DNA of 64,000 nucleotides from an uncultured Clostridia bacterium (GCA_947631005.1 CANRJR010000001.1:62001-126000); one strand, 5' to 3'; positions 36,205 to 45,155 are shown, counted from the first letter of the stretch. Translations and numbers: made by a program. The notes: a model not told the origin generated them from the sequence alone.

Positions 36205-37416
36205 ATGGAACACTTTACCGAATTTCTCAAAACCTCTTATACGGCGTACCACGCCGTGCAGAACATCGCCGCCCGCCTGAACGCCGCAGGCTTTGTCCCC
36301 CTCTCGGAGGGCGAACGCTGGTCGCTCAAAGACGGCGGAAATTACTACGTCGTGCGCGGCGGCGGCGTCATCGCCTTCCGCTACCGCGCCGCGGGCGGGT
36401 ATCTCATCGTCGCCTCGCATACCGATTCCCCCTGTCTCAAACTCAAAGGGGGCGTGTTGCGCGACCAAACCTACGTCCGTCTCAATACCGAGCCGTACGG
36501 CGGCGGGCTGTGGTACACCTTTTTCGACCGTCCCCTGCGCCTCGCGGGACGCACGGTAGGACATGACCTCGCTGCGGCGATCTATACGGGCGGGACCGTC
36601 GTGCTTCCCTCCCTCGCCGTCCATATGCAACGGGACGCCAACGAAAAGTTTTCGCCCAATTTGCAGACCGAGCTCCCGCTCTTTGCGGTGGGAAACGCCG
36701 ATCTGCCCGACGCCCTCTCCTACGATCTCTTCGCCGTGCCCGACGACACGCCCTTCTTTGCGGGCGCGAACGGGGAACTGCTCTGCTCCCCCCGTCTCGA
36801 CGACCTCGCGGGCGTATGCGCCTCGCTCGACGCCTTCCTCGCCGCCGATAACAGCCGCACCGCCGTGTGCGCCTGTCTCGACGCGGAAGAGATCGGTAGC
36901 CGTACGCGGGACGGTGCGGGCGGCGACCTGCTCCGCGCCGTCATCGAACGCATTTCAGCCGTTCGCGGCGAGGACAAACAGCAGATGCTGTGCGATCTCA
37001 ACGCGTCGTTCCTGCTCTCGCTCGACGGCGCGCACGCGCTCCACCCCAACCACCCCGAAAAATGCGACCCGTGCGACCGCCCCGTCCTCGGCGGCGGGAT
37101 CGCCGTAAAGACGCACGCGGGCGGCGCATATACCACCGATTCGCTCACGGCGGCGGCGGTGTGCGCCCTCTTCGAACGGGCGGGCGTAAAGTATCAGAAG
37201 TTTTACAACCGTTCGGACATGCGAAGCGGCTCGACGCTCGGCGCGATCTCGCTCGGGCAGGTGTGCGTCCCCTCTGCCGACGTCGGCGTCGCCCAACTCG
37301 CCATGCACTCCGCCGTGGAGACGATGGCGCGCGACGACTACGGCGAACTCGTCAAGGGCTTGACCGCCTTCTACCGCTCCTCCCTCTCCCTCGCCGCCGA
37401 CCGCATTCAATTATGA
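36205..37416 (+). CDS. M18-family aspartyl aminopeptidase
   Basis: 403 aa. Zinc ligands and catalytic residues follow the M18 pattern: VASHTDSPCLKLK (about 69-81; His ligand), SPRLDDLAGVCA (about 195-206; bridging Asp), DAEEIGS (about 229; catalytic Glu and ligand) and QLAMHSAVE (about 370; His ligand). It releases acidic N-terminal residues from peptides in the cytoplasm as a large oligomer. The ATG sits 7 nt after the -10 box, so translation is probably leaderless. The longer frame starting at 35917 overlaps the GH3 gene and promoter and is not real. Confidence 0.9.
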   Translation: MEHFTEFLKTSYTAYHAVQNIAARLNAAGFVPLSEGERWSLKDGGNYYVVRGGGVIAFRYRAAGGYLIVASHTDSPCLKLKGGVLRDQTYVRLNTEPYGGGLWYTFFDRPLRLAGRTVGHDLAAAIYTGGTVVLPSLAVHMQRDANEKFSPNLQTELPLFAVGNADLPDALSYDLFAVPDDTPFFAGANGELLCSPRLDDLAGVCASLDAFLAADNSRTAVCACLDAEEIGSRTRDGAGGDLLRAVIERISAVRGEDKQQMLCDLNASFLLSLDGAHALHPNHPEKCDPCDRPVLGGGIAVKTHAGGAYTTDSLTAAAVCALFERAGVKYQKFYNRSDMRSGSTLGAISLGQVCVPSADVGVAQLAMHSAVETMARDDYGELVKGLTAFYRSSLSLAADRIQL

Positions 37417-37513
37417 GCAGACGGCAAATTCCCGCGGAATTTGGTTGATGTACGGCTTCGCCGTTTGCATGACGTTTTTCGTTTGATTGTAAGAATATAT
37501 TGATATTTTCAGC

Positions 37514-37543
37514 GAAAATCCCGCGCCCCGCGCGGGATTTTTC
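37514..37543 (+). terminator. Terminator downstream of the M18 gene
   Basis: AAAATCCCGCG / CGCGGGATTTTT stem with a CCCC loop, about 100 nt after the stop. Confidence 0.7.
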
Positions 37544-37610
37544 AATATGATTTGATATATAAGAAAGCCTTTTTTCATGGTAACATGGAACGCGAACGGG
37601 CATCCCCAAT

Positions 37611-38003
37611 TTGTCATTCAGAGCGAAGCAGCTCTCTTAATCTGTCATTTCGCCCCGCCCGCGGCTTCTATTTGTAGACCAAGGGCGGCACGAGCCCGCA
37701 GGGCGAAGTGCCAAGCCGCTTCTCAATATGTCATTTCGCCCCGCCCGCGGCTTCTATTTGTAGACCAAGGGCGGCACGAGCCCGCAGGGCGAAGTACCAA
37801 GCCGCTTCTCAATCTGTCATTTCGACCGAAGCGGCTCTCTTAATATATCATTTCGCCCCGCCCACGGCTTCCAATATGTCATTTCGACCGAAGCGGGCGA
37901 AGCCCGCGAAGTGGAGAAATCCCCTTGGTCGTTGATGATGTTTGTAATAAAAATAAGGGAGATTTCTCGACTACGGCTACGCCTCCGCTCGAAATGACAT
38001 ATT
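37611..38003. repeat. 86-bp tandem repeats of the TGTCATTTCG family
   Basis: Unit starts at 37643, 37729 and 37815 are exactly 86 bp apart. The first two units are near-identical (TGTCATTTCGCCCCGCC, then the TTTGTAGACC block), the third is partial. The block ends with GATTTCTCGACTACGG..GAAATGAC, the reverse complement of a segment at 27.04-27.08 kb. No gene is supported here. Confidence 0.85.
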
Positions 38004-38342
38004 AGAAACGCTTTTAAGGCTTCCAATTATGTTGCGCGAGGAAAACCACGCTATTTTTGTCCCGCAAAAATACTACGTCTTTTTGCGGGAACCCTATACG
38101 CTGCGCCTTTGGGCGGCAGGGACCGCCGCAAAGCCCGTCGCGCCTGCCTGCGCTCCTGTCGCGGCGTTGTTCACAGCCCACAGGGCTGATGAACAGAAGC
38201 AACGCCGCTCCACCCAATTTGCCGCACACTTGCGGCTTATTGTCTTACAAAGCGAACGAGAGGACTAACCTAATTAAAGCGAGAGCTGGTTTCCCTCACG
38301 AAAAATGCTTTTGCCGACAAGCAAAAGCATTTTTCGTGAACG
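38004..38342 (+). repeat. Repeat element, copy B (with ~110-bp insert)
   Basis: Same 5' block (GGCTTCCAA..GCGAGGAAAACCACGC) and core (TTGTCTTACAAAGCGAACGAG) as copies A and C. The middle carries an insert with a GCGGCGTTG..CAACGCCGC hairpin. The 3' hairpin (38296-38339) is a perfect 19-bp stem, TCACGAAAAATGCTTTTGC with its complement. Confidence 0.75.
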
Positions 38343-38409
38343 TTTCAATTTATGGCACGAGGAAACCATAAAATGCGGGAGATTCTTCGCTTCGCTCTGA
38401 ATGACATTA

Positions 38410-38634
38410 TTAGAAACGCCTTTGAGGCTTCCAATTTACGGCGCGAGGAAAACCACGCTTTTCCGCTGCGCGACACAATTTGCCGCACACTTGCGGCTTA
38501 TTGTCTTACAAAGCGAACGAGAGGATCAACCTAATTTAAGCGATAGTTGGTTTCCGTCACGAAATTTTCTTTTCGAAGACACGCGCGGCGCGAACGCGCA
38601 ACGCGCACGGCACAAGAAAAGAAAATTTGTGAAC
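38410..38634 (+). repeat. Repeat element, copy C
   Basis: Blocks as in copies A and B. The 3' hairpin (38557-38632) is TCAC-N-AAATTTTCTTTTC paired with GAAAAGAAAATTT-GTGA around a GC-rich loop. It ends next to the stop of the ABC exporter gene on the other strand and may also terminate it. Confidence 0.75.
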
Positions 38635-40587
38635 TCACTCCAACTCAAACGCGCCCGTATAGAGCTGGTAATACTTGCCTTTCATCTCGATGAGCTGGTC
38701 GTGCGTGCCGCGTTCGATGATCCTGCCCTGTTCGAGCACCATGATGACGTTGGAATTTTTGACGGTGGAGAGGCGGTGGGCGATGACGAACACCGTTCTC
38801 CCCTCCATGAGTTTATCCATGCCGCGTTGGACGATGGCTTCGGTGCGGGTATCGATGGAGGACGTCGCCTCGTCGAGGATCATGACGGGCGGGTCGGCGA
38901 CCGCGGCGCGCGCGATGGAAAGGAGCTGCCGCTGTCCCTGCGAGAGGTTCGCGCCGTTCTGGTGCAACATCGTGTTGTAGCCCTCGGGCAGGCGGGTGAT
39001 GAAGTCGTCCGCGCCCGCGAGTTTTGCCGCCGCGATGCACTCCTCGTCCGTCGCGTCGAGCTTGCCGTAGCGGATGTTGTCCATGACCGTCCCCGTGAAG
39101 AGGTTGGTGTCCTGCAAGACCATGCCGATCGCGCGGCGAAGCTCCCCTTTCTTGATCTTACTCACGTTGATCCCGTCGTAGCGGATCTTGCCGTCCTGAA
39201 TGTCGTAGAAGCGGGTGAGCAGGTTGGTGATGGTGGTTTTCCCCGCGCCCGTCGCGCCGACGAAGGCGACCTTTTGTCCGGGGCGGGCGTAGAGGGAGAT
39301 GTCGTGCAAGACGATCTTATCGGGCGTATAGCCGAAGTCGACGTCGAACATTCTCACGTCGCCCGCGAGCCGTTCGTAGGTGACCGTGCCGTCGGCGTGG
39401 GGATGTTTCCACGCCCAAATGCCCGTCCGTTCGGCGCATTCCACGAGCTTTCCGTCCTCCTCGCGGGCGTTGACGAGCGTGACATACCCCTCGTCCTCCT
39501 CGGGCTTTTCGTCGATGAGGGCGAACAGACGCGCCGCGCCCGCAAGACCCATGATGACGGGGTTGACCTGGTTGGAAACCTGGTTGATGTTATTGGAGAA
39601 CTGCCGCGTCATTTGCAGGAAGGCGACGACGAGCGGGATGCTGAAATACGCGCCTGAACCGCCGAACAGCAGCGACAGACCGACGTTCTGCGTATGGTGG
39701 ATGATGAACACGCCGCCCAAAATGGCAACGAGCACGTAGAAGATATGTCCGAGGTTGCCGAGAATGGGCATGAGCATATTTGCGTACGCGTTCGCCTGCG
39801 TCGACTGTTTGCAGAGCGCGTCGTTCACGTTGTTGAAGTCGGCTTTCGCCGCCTCTTCATGACAGAACACCTTGACGACTTTCTGACCGTTCATCATCTC
39901 TTCGACGAACCCCTCGGTGCGCGCGATGGACGTCTGCATGGCGAGGAAGAACTTTCCCGCGCCGCCGCCCACGATCTTGGTGACGAGGAAGATGACGACG
40001 ATCCCGCCGAGCACGATCAGAAGCAGGTAGACGCTGTACCAGAGCATGATGCAGAACAGGGTGAACACCATGACGCCCGAGGTCAACAGTTGCGGCAACG
40101 ATTGGGAAACGACCTGCCGCAGCGTATCGATGTCGTTGGTGTAATAGCTCATGATGTCGCCGTGGCTGTGCGTATCGAAGTAGCGGATGGGAAGATCCTG
40201 CATGCCGTCGAACATTGCCCCGCGCATCTGTTTGAGGTAGCCCTGCGTGATGATCGCCATGAGCTGTTTGTCGACCGCCCCCGCGACGAGGGAGACGACG
40301 TACAGCCCGATGAGGATGCACATGAAGCGGGTGATGTCCTTGCCGTAGACCGCCCAGCCGAGCGAAAGATCGGCGGTTTCGAGCACGGTGAAGATGCGTT
40401 CCATGAAAATGGACGGAAGCGCGCTGATGATCGCGTTGAATACGATGAGGATGAGCGTGAGCGTCAACATCTTGGGATAGAAATGGAAAACCGATTTGAT
40501 GACGCGCTTCATCGTCCCCTTGGGCGCGCCTTTGGGCGCGCCCATGCCGCCCCTGCCGCCTCTTCTGACATTCATATTCATTTTCAT
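38635..40587 (-). CDS. ABC exporter half-transporter, catalytically competent subunit
   Basis: 650 aa. An N-terminal six-helix ABC-exporter membrane domain (about 40-340) is followed by an ATPase: Walker A GATGAGKTT (about 443), signature NLSQGQRQLL (about 545), Walker B VMILDEATSSID with the catalytic Glu, and H-loop IAHRLSTV. Its partner (next gene) has the degenerate site, so together they make a heterodimeric exporter of the TM287/288, LmrCD or BmrCD type, exporting drugs or lipids. The ATG overlaps the partner's stop (GGAGGTGACGAAGA upstream). A glycine-rich basic N-terminal tail precedes the first helix. Confidence 0.9.
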   Translation of the reverse strand: MKMNMNVRRGGRGGMGAPKGAPKGTMKRVIKSVFHFYPKMLTLTLILIVFNAIISALPSIFMERIFTVLETADLSLGWAVYGKDITRFMCILIGLYVVSLVAGAVDKQLMAIITQGYLKQMRGAMFDGMQDLPIRYFDTHSHGDIMSYYTNDIDTLRQVVSQSLPQLLTSGVMVFTLFCIMLWYSVYLLLIVLGGIVVIFLVTKIVGGGAGKFFLAMQTSIARTEGFVEEMMNGQKVVKVFCHEEAAKADFNNVNDALCKQSTQANAYANMLMPILGNLGHIFYVLVAILGGVFIIHHTQNVGLSLLFGGSGAYFSIPLVVAFLQMTRQFSNNINQVSNQVNPVIMGLAGAARLFALIDEKPEEDEGYVTLVNAREEDGKLVECAERTGIWAWKHPHADGTVTYERLAGDVRMFDVDFGYTPDKIVLHDISLYARPGQKVAFVGATGAGKTTITNLLTRFYDIQDGKIRYDGINVSKIKKGELRRAIGMVLQDTNLFTGTVMDNIRYGKLDATDEECIAAAKLAGADDFITRLPEGYNTMLHQNGANLSQGQRQLLSIARAAVADPPVMILDEATSSIDTRTEAIVQRGMDKLMEGRTVFVIAHRLSTVKNSNVIMVLEQGRIIERGTHDQLIEMKGKYYQLYTGAFELE

Positions 40588-42374
40588 TCTTCGTCACCTC
40601 CGTCCATTTGATCGAGGGACTTGATCGCCTTACCGCCCTTGTTTTGCGTGTTGTACACTTCGGTGTAGATGTCGTTGTGGTTGAGCAATTCCGCGTGCGA
40701 CCCGACTGCCACGATCCTGCCGTTGTCCATGATGACGATGCGGTCGGCGTCCTCGACGGAGGAGGTGCGTTGCGCGATGATGAATTTGGTCGTCGTGGGA
40801 ATGTATTCGCGGAACGCCTTGCGGATGAGTGCGTCCGTCTGCGTATCGACGGCGGACGTGGAGTCGTCGAGAATGAGCACCTTGGGCTTTTTGAGCAGGG
40901 CGCGCGCGATGCACAGGCGTTGCTTCTGCCCGCCCGAAACGTTCGTGCCCCCCTGCGTGATGTATGTATCGTATTTGTCGGGGAAAGTCTGGATAAATTC
41001 GTCTGCCTGCGCGAGACGGCACGCCGCTTCGAGCTCCTCGTCCGTCGCGTCGGGATCGCCCCAGCGCAAATTGTCTTTGATCGTGCCAGAAAAGAGCACA
41101 TTCTTTTGCAGGACGACGGCGACTTGGTTGCGCAACGTTTCGAGATCGTATTCTTTCACGTCCCGCCCGCCGACGCGCACCGTACCCTCTGTCGCGTCGT
41201 AGAGACGGGAGATGAGGTTGACGAGGGAGGTCTTACTCGACCCCGTCCCGCCGATAATGCCGATCGTCTCCCCCGAGCGGACGTGCAGGTCGATGTTTTC
41301 CAACACGTACTTTTCCGCCGACGCCGAATATTTGAAGCTCACGCCGTCGAAGTCGACCGAGCCGTCGGCGACCTCATAGACGGGATCTTCGGGATTGTGC
41401 AGGGTGGATTCTTCTTTGAGCACCTCGCAAATACGCCGCGCGCTCTCGACGGACATCGTAATCATCGCGAACACCATCGAGAACATCATGAGCGACGTCA
41501 AGATCTGCATGCCGTACACGATGAGCTGGGAGACGACGCCCACGTTGTACTGACCCGCCCCCGTATTTTTGAGAATGAGGTACGAGCCGACGAAGAGCAC
41601 CGCGGAGAGCACACCGTAGAAAAAGAGCTGCATGGCGGGGTTGTTCCACGCAAGAATGCGTTCCGCCTTGGTGAAGTCGACCTGCACGTCGGTCGCGGCG
41701 CGGTCGAACTTCTCCTTTTCGTACTCCTCGCGGACATACGACTTCACGACGCGGATGCCTTTCACGTTCTCCTGTATGGATTCGTTGAGGTTGTCGTACT
41801 TGCGGAACACGCGGTGGAAGAGCGGCATGCTGCGCCACATGATGAAAAAGAGAATGGCGGCGAGCGGCGGAATGACGCCGACGAAGATCCACGCGAGCGG
41901 ACCGCCCATCACAAACGCCATCACGAGCGAGAACGCCATCATGAGCGGACTGCGGATCGCCGTACGGATGATCGTCATATACGCGAACTGCACGTTATTC
42001 ACGTCCGTCGTCATACGGGTCACGAGGGAAGGCGTGGAAAACTTGTCGATGTTTTCAAAGGAAAAATCTTGGATTCTGTAATAGATGTCCTTGCGCAAAT
42101 TTTTGGCGAAGCCGGAAGAGGCTTGCGCGCAGAACAGCCCCGCGAGCGCGCCGCAAATGAGCGAGACAAAGGACACGCCGACGAGGATCCCGCCGTAGAT
42201 GAGGATGAGACGAAGCATTTCGCCCCCCTCCCCGCCCGTCTCGATCGCGTTGACGAGCTTGGCGATGATGAACGGGATCAAACATTCGAGCACGACCTCG
42301 AAAGACACGAAGATCGGCGAGAGGATGGATGGAAGTTTATACTCCCTGATGGATTTCATGAGCGTCTTGATCAA
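40584..42374 (-). CDS. ABC exporter half-transporter, degenerate-site subunit
   Basis: 596 aa. A TTG start at 42374 is chosen because GGAGG lies 6 nt upstream; an in-frame ATG follows at 42359. Six-helix membrane domain (about 10-310), then the ATPase: Walker A GGTGSSKTS, signature NVSGGQKQRL, Walker B VLILDDSTSAVD (Asp in place of the catalytic Glu) and switch IAQRTSSV (Gln in place of His). Both changes are typical of the non-hydrolysing site of heterodimeric exporters. It is cotranscribed with its partner, which overlaps its end. Confidence 0.9.
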   Translation of the reverse strand: MIKTLMKSIREYKLPSILSPIFVSFEVVLECLIPFIIAKLVNAIETGGEGGEMLRLILIYGGILVGVSFVSLICGALAGLFCAQASSGFAKNLRKDIYYRIQDFSFENIDKFSTPSLVTRMTTDVNNVQFAYMTIIRTAIRSPLMMAFSLVMAFVMGGPLAWIFVGVIPPLAAILFFIMWRSMPLFHRVFRKYDNLNESIQENVKGIRVVKSYVREEYEKEKFDRAATDVQVDFTKAERILAWNNPAMQLFFYGVLSAVLFVGSYLILKNTGAGQYNVGVVSQLIVYGMQILTSLMMFSMVFAMITMSVESARRICEVLKEESTLHNPEDPVYEVADGSVDFDGVSFKYSASAEKYVLENIDLHVRSGETIGIIGGTGSSKTSLVNLISRLYDATEGTVRVGGRDVKEYDLETLRNQVAVVLQKNVLFSGTIKDNLRWGDPDATDEELEAACRLAQADEFIQTFPDKYDTYITQGGTNVSGGQKQRLCIARALLKKPKVLILDDSTSAVDTQTDALIRKAFREYIPTTTKFIIAQRTSSVEDADRIVIMDNGRIVAVGSHAELLNHNDIYTEVYNTQNKGGKAIKSLDQMDGGDEE

Positions 42375-42474
42375 GCAACACCTCCGCGCCCCATACGGGC
42401 GCATTCCTATTCAGTATAAGAAAAAACCGTAAATCCCGCAACGAGGCTTTACGCTTTCGACGACCATATATGAT

Positions 42475-42503
42475 ATATTAGCACGCGCGCACGGGAATGT
42501 CAA
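42475..42503 (-). promoter_or_regulatory. Promoter of the ABC exporter operon
   Basis: On the minus strand: TTGACA (42503-42498), 17-nt spacer, TAATAT (42480-42475). It gives a leader of about 100 nt. Confidence 0.65.
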
Positions 42504-42572
42504 TGATTTCTCGCCCCAACGGACAATTTCACGAAAAAATCATAATTATGCCCGAAAACGATAAAAAGCGAC

Positions 42573-42601
42573 AAAAAAAGGACGGTAACCGTCCCTTTTT
42601 T
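42573..42601. terminator. Terminator of the spoIIA operon
   Basis: GGACGGT / ACCGTCC stem flanked by AAAAAAA and TTTTTT, so it can work on either strand. Confidence 0.75.
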
Positions 42602-42613
42602 CCCGACTTTCTT

Positions 42614-43339
42614 TCATCCCGTCATGTCCTTGCGGAACTGCGCCATGATGCGGCTCTCGATCCGCGAGATCTGCACCTGGCTCACCCCGATCGCCTTGGC
42701 GACTTCGCTCTGCGTCATGTCGCGGAAATAGCGCAAAAAGATGATCTTCCGCTCCCGCTCGGACAGCCGCCCAATCGCATCTTTGAGTGCCATGCGGTCG
42801 ATGAGGTCGTCGGGGTCGTCTTTGGAGGGAAGTTTCTCCATGAGCGTGGTCGCCTTGTCGTCTTTATAGTCGGTCTGCTCGTAGATGGAGACGGGCATGC
42901 GCCCCGACCCGAGCGTGAACACAACGTCGCCCTCCTCCATCGAAAACGCCTCCGCGAGCGTGCGGACGGAGGGCTGTTCGCCGTGTTCGAGGGCGTACCG
43001 CTCGATATAGTTGTTCATGTCGCGCGCCGTCTTTTTCATCGCCCGCGATACCTTTACGCTCCCGTCGTCCCGCAAAAACCGCTTGATCTCCCCCGCGATC
43101 ATGGGGACGGCGTACGTCGAAAAGCGCACGCCGAAGCTCTCGTCGAAGCCCGCAATGGCTTTCAGAAAGCCGAGCGAGGCGAGCTGATAGAGATCGTCGT
43201 ACTCCACCCCCTTGCCGAGATATCGCCGCAAAATGCTTTTGAGAAGAGAGGAATTGTGGGTGAGTAAGATCTCTTTGGCTTGGGCGTCCCCCGCCTTCGC
43301 GCGGCGCAGATAACAGAGCGTTTCCGCCTCATCCAGCAT
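42614..43339 (-). CDS. sigF: Sporulation sigma factor SigF
   Basis: 241 aa. Sigma-70 region 2 (LLTHNSSLLKSILRRYLGKGVEYDDLYQLASLGFLKAI), region 3 (SVRTLAEAFSMEEGDV) and region 4 HTH (TQSEVAKAIGVSQVQISRIESRIM) are all present; there is no region 1.1. Third gene of spoIIAA-spoIIAB-sigF, so it is SigF rather than SigG. It directs forespore-specific transcription once released from SpoIIAB. Its ATG overlaps the end of spoIIAB by 11 bp. Confidence 0.93.
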   Translation of the reverse strand: MLDEAETLCYLRRAKAGDAQAKEILLTHNSSLLKSILRRYLGKGVEYDDLYQLASLGFLKAIAGFDESFGVRFSTYAVPMIAGEIKRFLRDDGSVKVSRAMKKTARDMNNYIERYALEHGEQPSVRTLAEAFSMEEGDVVFTLGSGRMPVSIYEQTDYKDDKATTLMEKLPSKDDPDDLIDRMALKDAIGRLSERERKIIFLRYFRDMTQSEVAKAIGVSQVQISRIESRIMAQFRKDMTG

Positions 43340-43766
43340 TCGCTTCGAGCTCCCCGAACCGCTTGCTCATTTTCACGCGCGTCCCCTCTCCCGGCGCGGA
43401 CGACACGGAAAATCCGCTCATGAACGTCTGCATGATGGTAAAGCCCATGCCCGAACGTTCCTCCCCGGGGAGGGTCGTGAAAAAGGGCGTGAGCGCGCGG
43501 GCGACGTCCTCGATCCCCCTGCCGCGGTCGGCGACCTCGATTTCGAGGAGATCCCCGTCCGTGCGGCATTTCAGCTCGATCCAGCCCTCCGCCGCGCCGC
43601 CGTAGCCGTGCACGATGGCGTTCGTCACCGCCTCCGATACGGCGGTCTTTACGTCGGAGAGCTCCGTAAGCGTCGGATTGAGGGGAAGCACAAACGCCGC
43701 GACCGCGTTGCGCGCAAAAACTTCGTTTTCCGAGAGCGACGGAAATTTCAGATACATTTCGTTCAT
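43329..43766 (-). CDS. spoIIAB: Anti-sigma F factor SpoIIAB
   Basis: 145 aa, GHKL ATPase fold: N-box AVSEAVTNAIVHGYGG (about 44-59), G1 EVADRGRGIEDVA (about 82) and GMGFTIMQTFM (about 107). It binds SigF with ATP and phosphorylates SpoIIAA, keeping SigF silent until the forespore forms. ATG follows GGAGACATCC, 9 nt after spoIIAA. Confidence 0.95.
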   Translation of the reverse strand: MNEMYLKFPSLSENEVFARNAVAAFVLPLNPTLTELSDVKTAVSEAVTNAIVHGYGGAAEGWIELKCRTDGDLLEIEVADRGRGIEDVARALTPFFTTLPGEERSGMGFTIMQTFMSGFSVSSAPGEGTRVKMSKRFGELEANAG

Positions 43767-43775
43767 GGATGTCTC

Positions 43776-44084
43776 CTATATTTTCGGCATCAACGAGTAC
43801 AGTCCGCTGATCGAGAGGACCTTATCCGCACCCGCGTCGGGATTTTCGAGATACATGTCCATGCCGTATTTTTTCAGCCTTTTATATCTTCCGATGAGAA
43901 AGCCGATCCCCGTCGAATCCATAAAGCGAAGCCCCGCAAGATTGAACACGGCGCGGGAAAGCCCCGCGTTGTCGTCGATGAGCTTATCGGCGCGCTCGCG
44001 GACTTTGGCGACGGAATGCTCGTCGAGTTCGCCCGACAGGTAAATGTAGAGATTGTCGCCGCGGCGGCTGCCCTGTAAATTCAT
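43776..44084 (-). CDS. spoIIAA: Anti-anti-sigma factor SpoIIAA
   Basis: 102 aa STAS domain. The ATG at 44084 with GGAGGGGGAGCGCGT is preferred to 44123. It carries LRFMDSTGIGFLIGRYKRL (about 52-70), including the Ser that SpoIIAB phosphorylates and SpoIIE dephosphorylates. Unphosphorylated SpoIIAA displaces SigF from SpoIIAB. First gene of the operon. No clear SigA promoter is visible, in keeping with the SigH control known for this operon in Bacillus. Confidence 0.93.
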   Translation of the reverse strand: MNLQGSRRGDNLYIYLSGELDEHSVAKVRERADKLIDDNAGLSRAVFNLAGLRFMDSTGIGFLIGRYKRLKKYGMDMYLENPDAGADKVLSISGLYSLMPKI

Positions 44085-44232
44085 ACGCGCTCCCCCTCCA
44101 TGGGATCGCGGGCATTGTAACACGGCGCGGGGCGCGGATCCGCAGGAACGATGAAAATCCGCGGGGGATTTTGTCGAAAAAGACCCGCAAAACGGAAAGA
44201 CAAAAAAAAATCATAAAACGGGCAAAAAACAC

Positions 44233-44261
44233 TTGACATTTCACGCGGTTTATACTATGAT
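44233..44261 (+). promoter_or_regulatory. Promoter of the tRNA cluster
   Basis: TTGACA (44233-44238), 17-nt spacer, TATGAT (44256-44261), 33 nt before the first tRNA. Confidence 0.75.
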
Positions 44262-44294
44262 TAACAAGCATTGCGGTTCGCCGCGGAAGATCAC

Positions 44295-44370
44295 GGGCCT
44301 TTAGCGCAGTGGTTAGAGCAGTCGGCTCATAACCGATCGGTCCGCGGTTCGAATCCGTGAAGGCCCACCA
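44295..44370 (+). tRNA. tRNA-Met (anticodon CAU)
   Basis: 76 nt with CCA. The acceptor GGGCCTT pairs with AAGGCCC; anticodon loop CTCATAA. The fully paired acceptor excludes initiator tRNA. Elongator Met is most likely, but a lysidine-modified Ile tRNA also reads CAU. Confidence 0.93.
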
Positions 44371-44410
44371 CATTGTCGGAAACGGCATTTGCTTTCGCGG
44401 TAAATCAAAT

Positions 44411-44487
44411 GGCCCAATAGCTCAGTTGGTTAGAGCGCCAGCCTGTCACGCTGGAGGTCGACGGTTCGAGCCCGTTTTGGGTCGCCA
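44411..44487 (+). tRNA. tRNA-Asp (anticodon GUC)
   Basis: 77 nt with CCA. Acceptor GGCCCAA/TTGGGTC (one G-U); anticodon loop CTGTCAC. A 12-bp hairpin (GGAGCTTCATTC..GAATGAAGCTCC, 44495-44522) follows in the spacer before tRNA-Phe. Confidence 0.95.
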
Positions 44488-44542
44488 AACAACAGGAGCT
44501 TCATTCGGCGGAATGAAGCTCCCGCCTTGCAAAAGGCGTCAT

Positions 44543-44618
44543 GCCTTGGTAGCTCAGATGGTAGAGCAACGGACTGAAAATCCGTCTGTCGGTGGTTCGA
44601 TTCCGCCCCAAGGCACCA
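44543..44618 (+). tRNA. tRNA-Phe (anticodon GAA)
   Basis: 76 nt with CCA. Acceptor GCCTTGG/CCAAGGC; anticodon loop CTGAAAA. Confidence 0.95.
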
Positions 44619-44620
44619 CA

Positions 44621-44697
<77 letters not shown>

Positions 44698-44724
44698 CCG
44701 AACGACGTAAAAATGAATATATAT

Positions 44725-44809
44725 GGGCAGATTCCAGAGCGGCCAAATGGATCAGACTGTAAATCTGACGTCTACGACTTCGGTAGTTCGAATCTACCTC
44801 TGCCCACCA
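44725..44809 (+). tRNA. tRNA-Tyr (anticodon GUA)
   Basis: 85 nt with CCA. Acceptor GGGCAGA/TCTGCCC, anticodon loop CTGTAAA, long variable arm. Confidence 0.95.
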
Positions 44810-44843
44810 GCAAAACGGCACCCTTTTCGGGGTGCCGTTTTGC
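44809..44843 (+). terminator. Terminator of the tRNA cluster
   Basis: A 15-bp stem (AGCAAAACGGCACCC with its complement) whose 3' arm contains the T-run, directly after the tRNA-Tyr CCA. Confidence 0.8.
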
Positions 44844-44853
44844 TGTGACATAA

Positions 44854-44982
44854 GGTAGTAACGCGAACTATCGCGTAGTGCGCGCGAGCCTCCGCAGGAG
44901 GCGACGCTTTGCCGAGGGGACCCCCTTGGGGGGGTTCGGCAAAATCTACCACGGCTTTTCAGAGTTCCTATGAAAAGCCGTC
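44854..44982 (+). ncRNA. Candidate structured RNA (multi-branched fold)
   Basis: GGTAG (44854) can pair with CTACC (44946-44950), closing three stems: ACGCGA-ACTA-TCGCGT (44861-44876), GCCTCC-GCA-GGAGGC (44888-44902) and TTTGCCGA..TCGGCAAA (44908-44943). A further hairpin, ACGGCTTTTCA..TGAAAAGCCGT (44951-44981), follows. No open reading frame is present. No known RNA family is recognised, and transcription is not shown. The rest of the gap to 45126 contains only a CGTTTTAGG..CCTAAAACG inverted pair (45008-45051). Confidence 0.35.
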
Positions 44983-45126
44983 CCCCACCGTACTAAAAAC
45001 AGTCATTCGTTTTAGGGTTATCCTCGCTCTACGAAAAACCTAAAACGAACCATTTATGCCGTTATCATTGTTCGGCGTAGAAAAATATATTGGTCTAAAA
45101 TATTTAAGTTTGGTTATCGTAGGGGA

Positions 45127-45155
45127 TTGAATAATTTCTCGTTTTGTGATATAAT
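45127..45155 (+). promoter_or_regulatory. Promoter of the MTase-REase fusion gene
   Basis: TTGAAT (45127-45132), 17-nt spacer, TATAAT (45150-45155). Confidence 0.7.

Noticed and set aside
37577..37935. Frames with the recurring peptide AASICRPRAARARRAK
   Set aside because: They come from the dispersed repeat itself, in several frames, with no ribosome-binding site.
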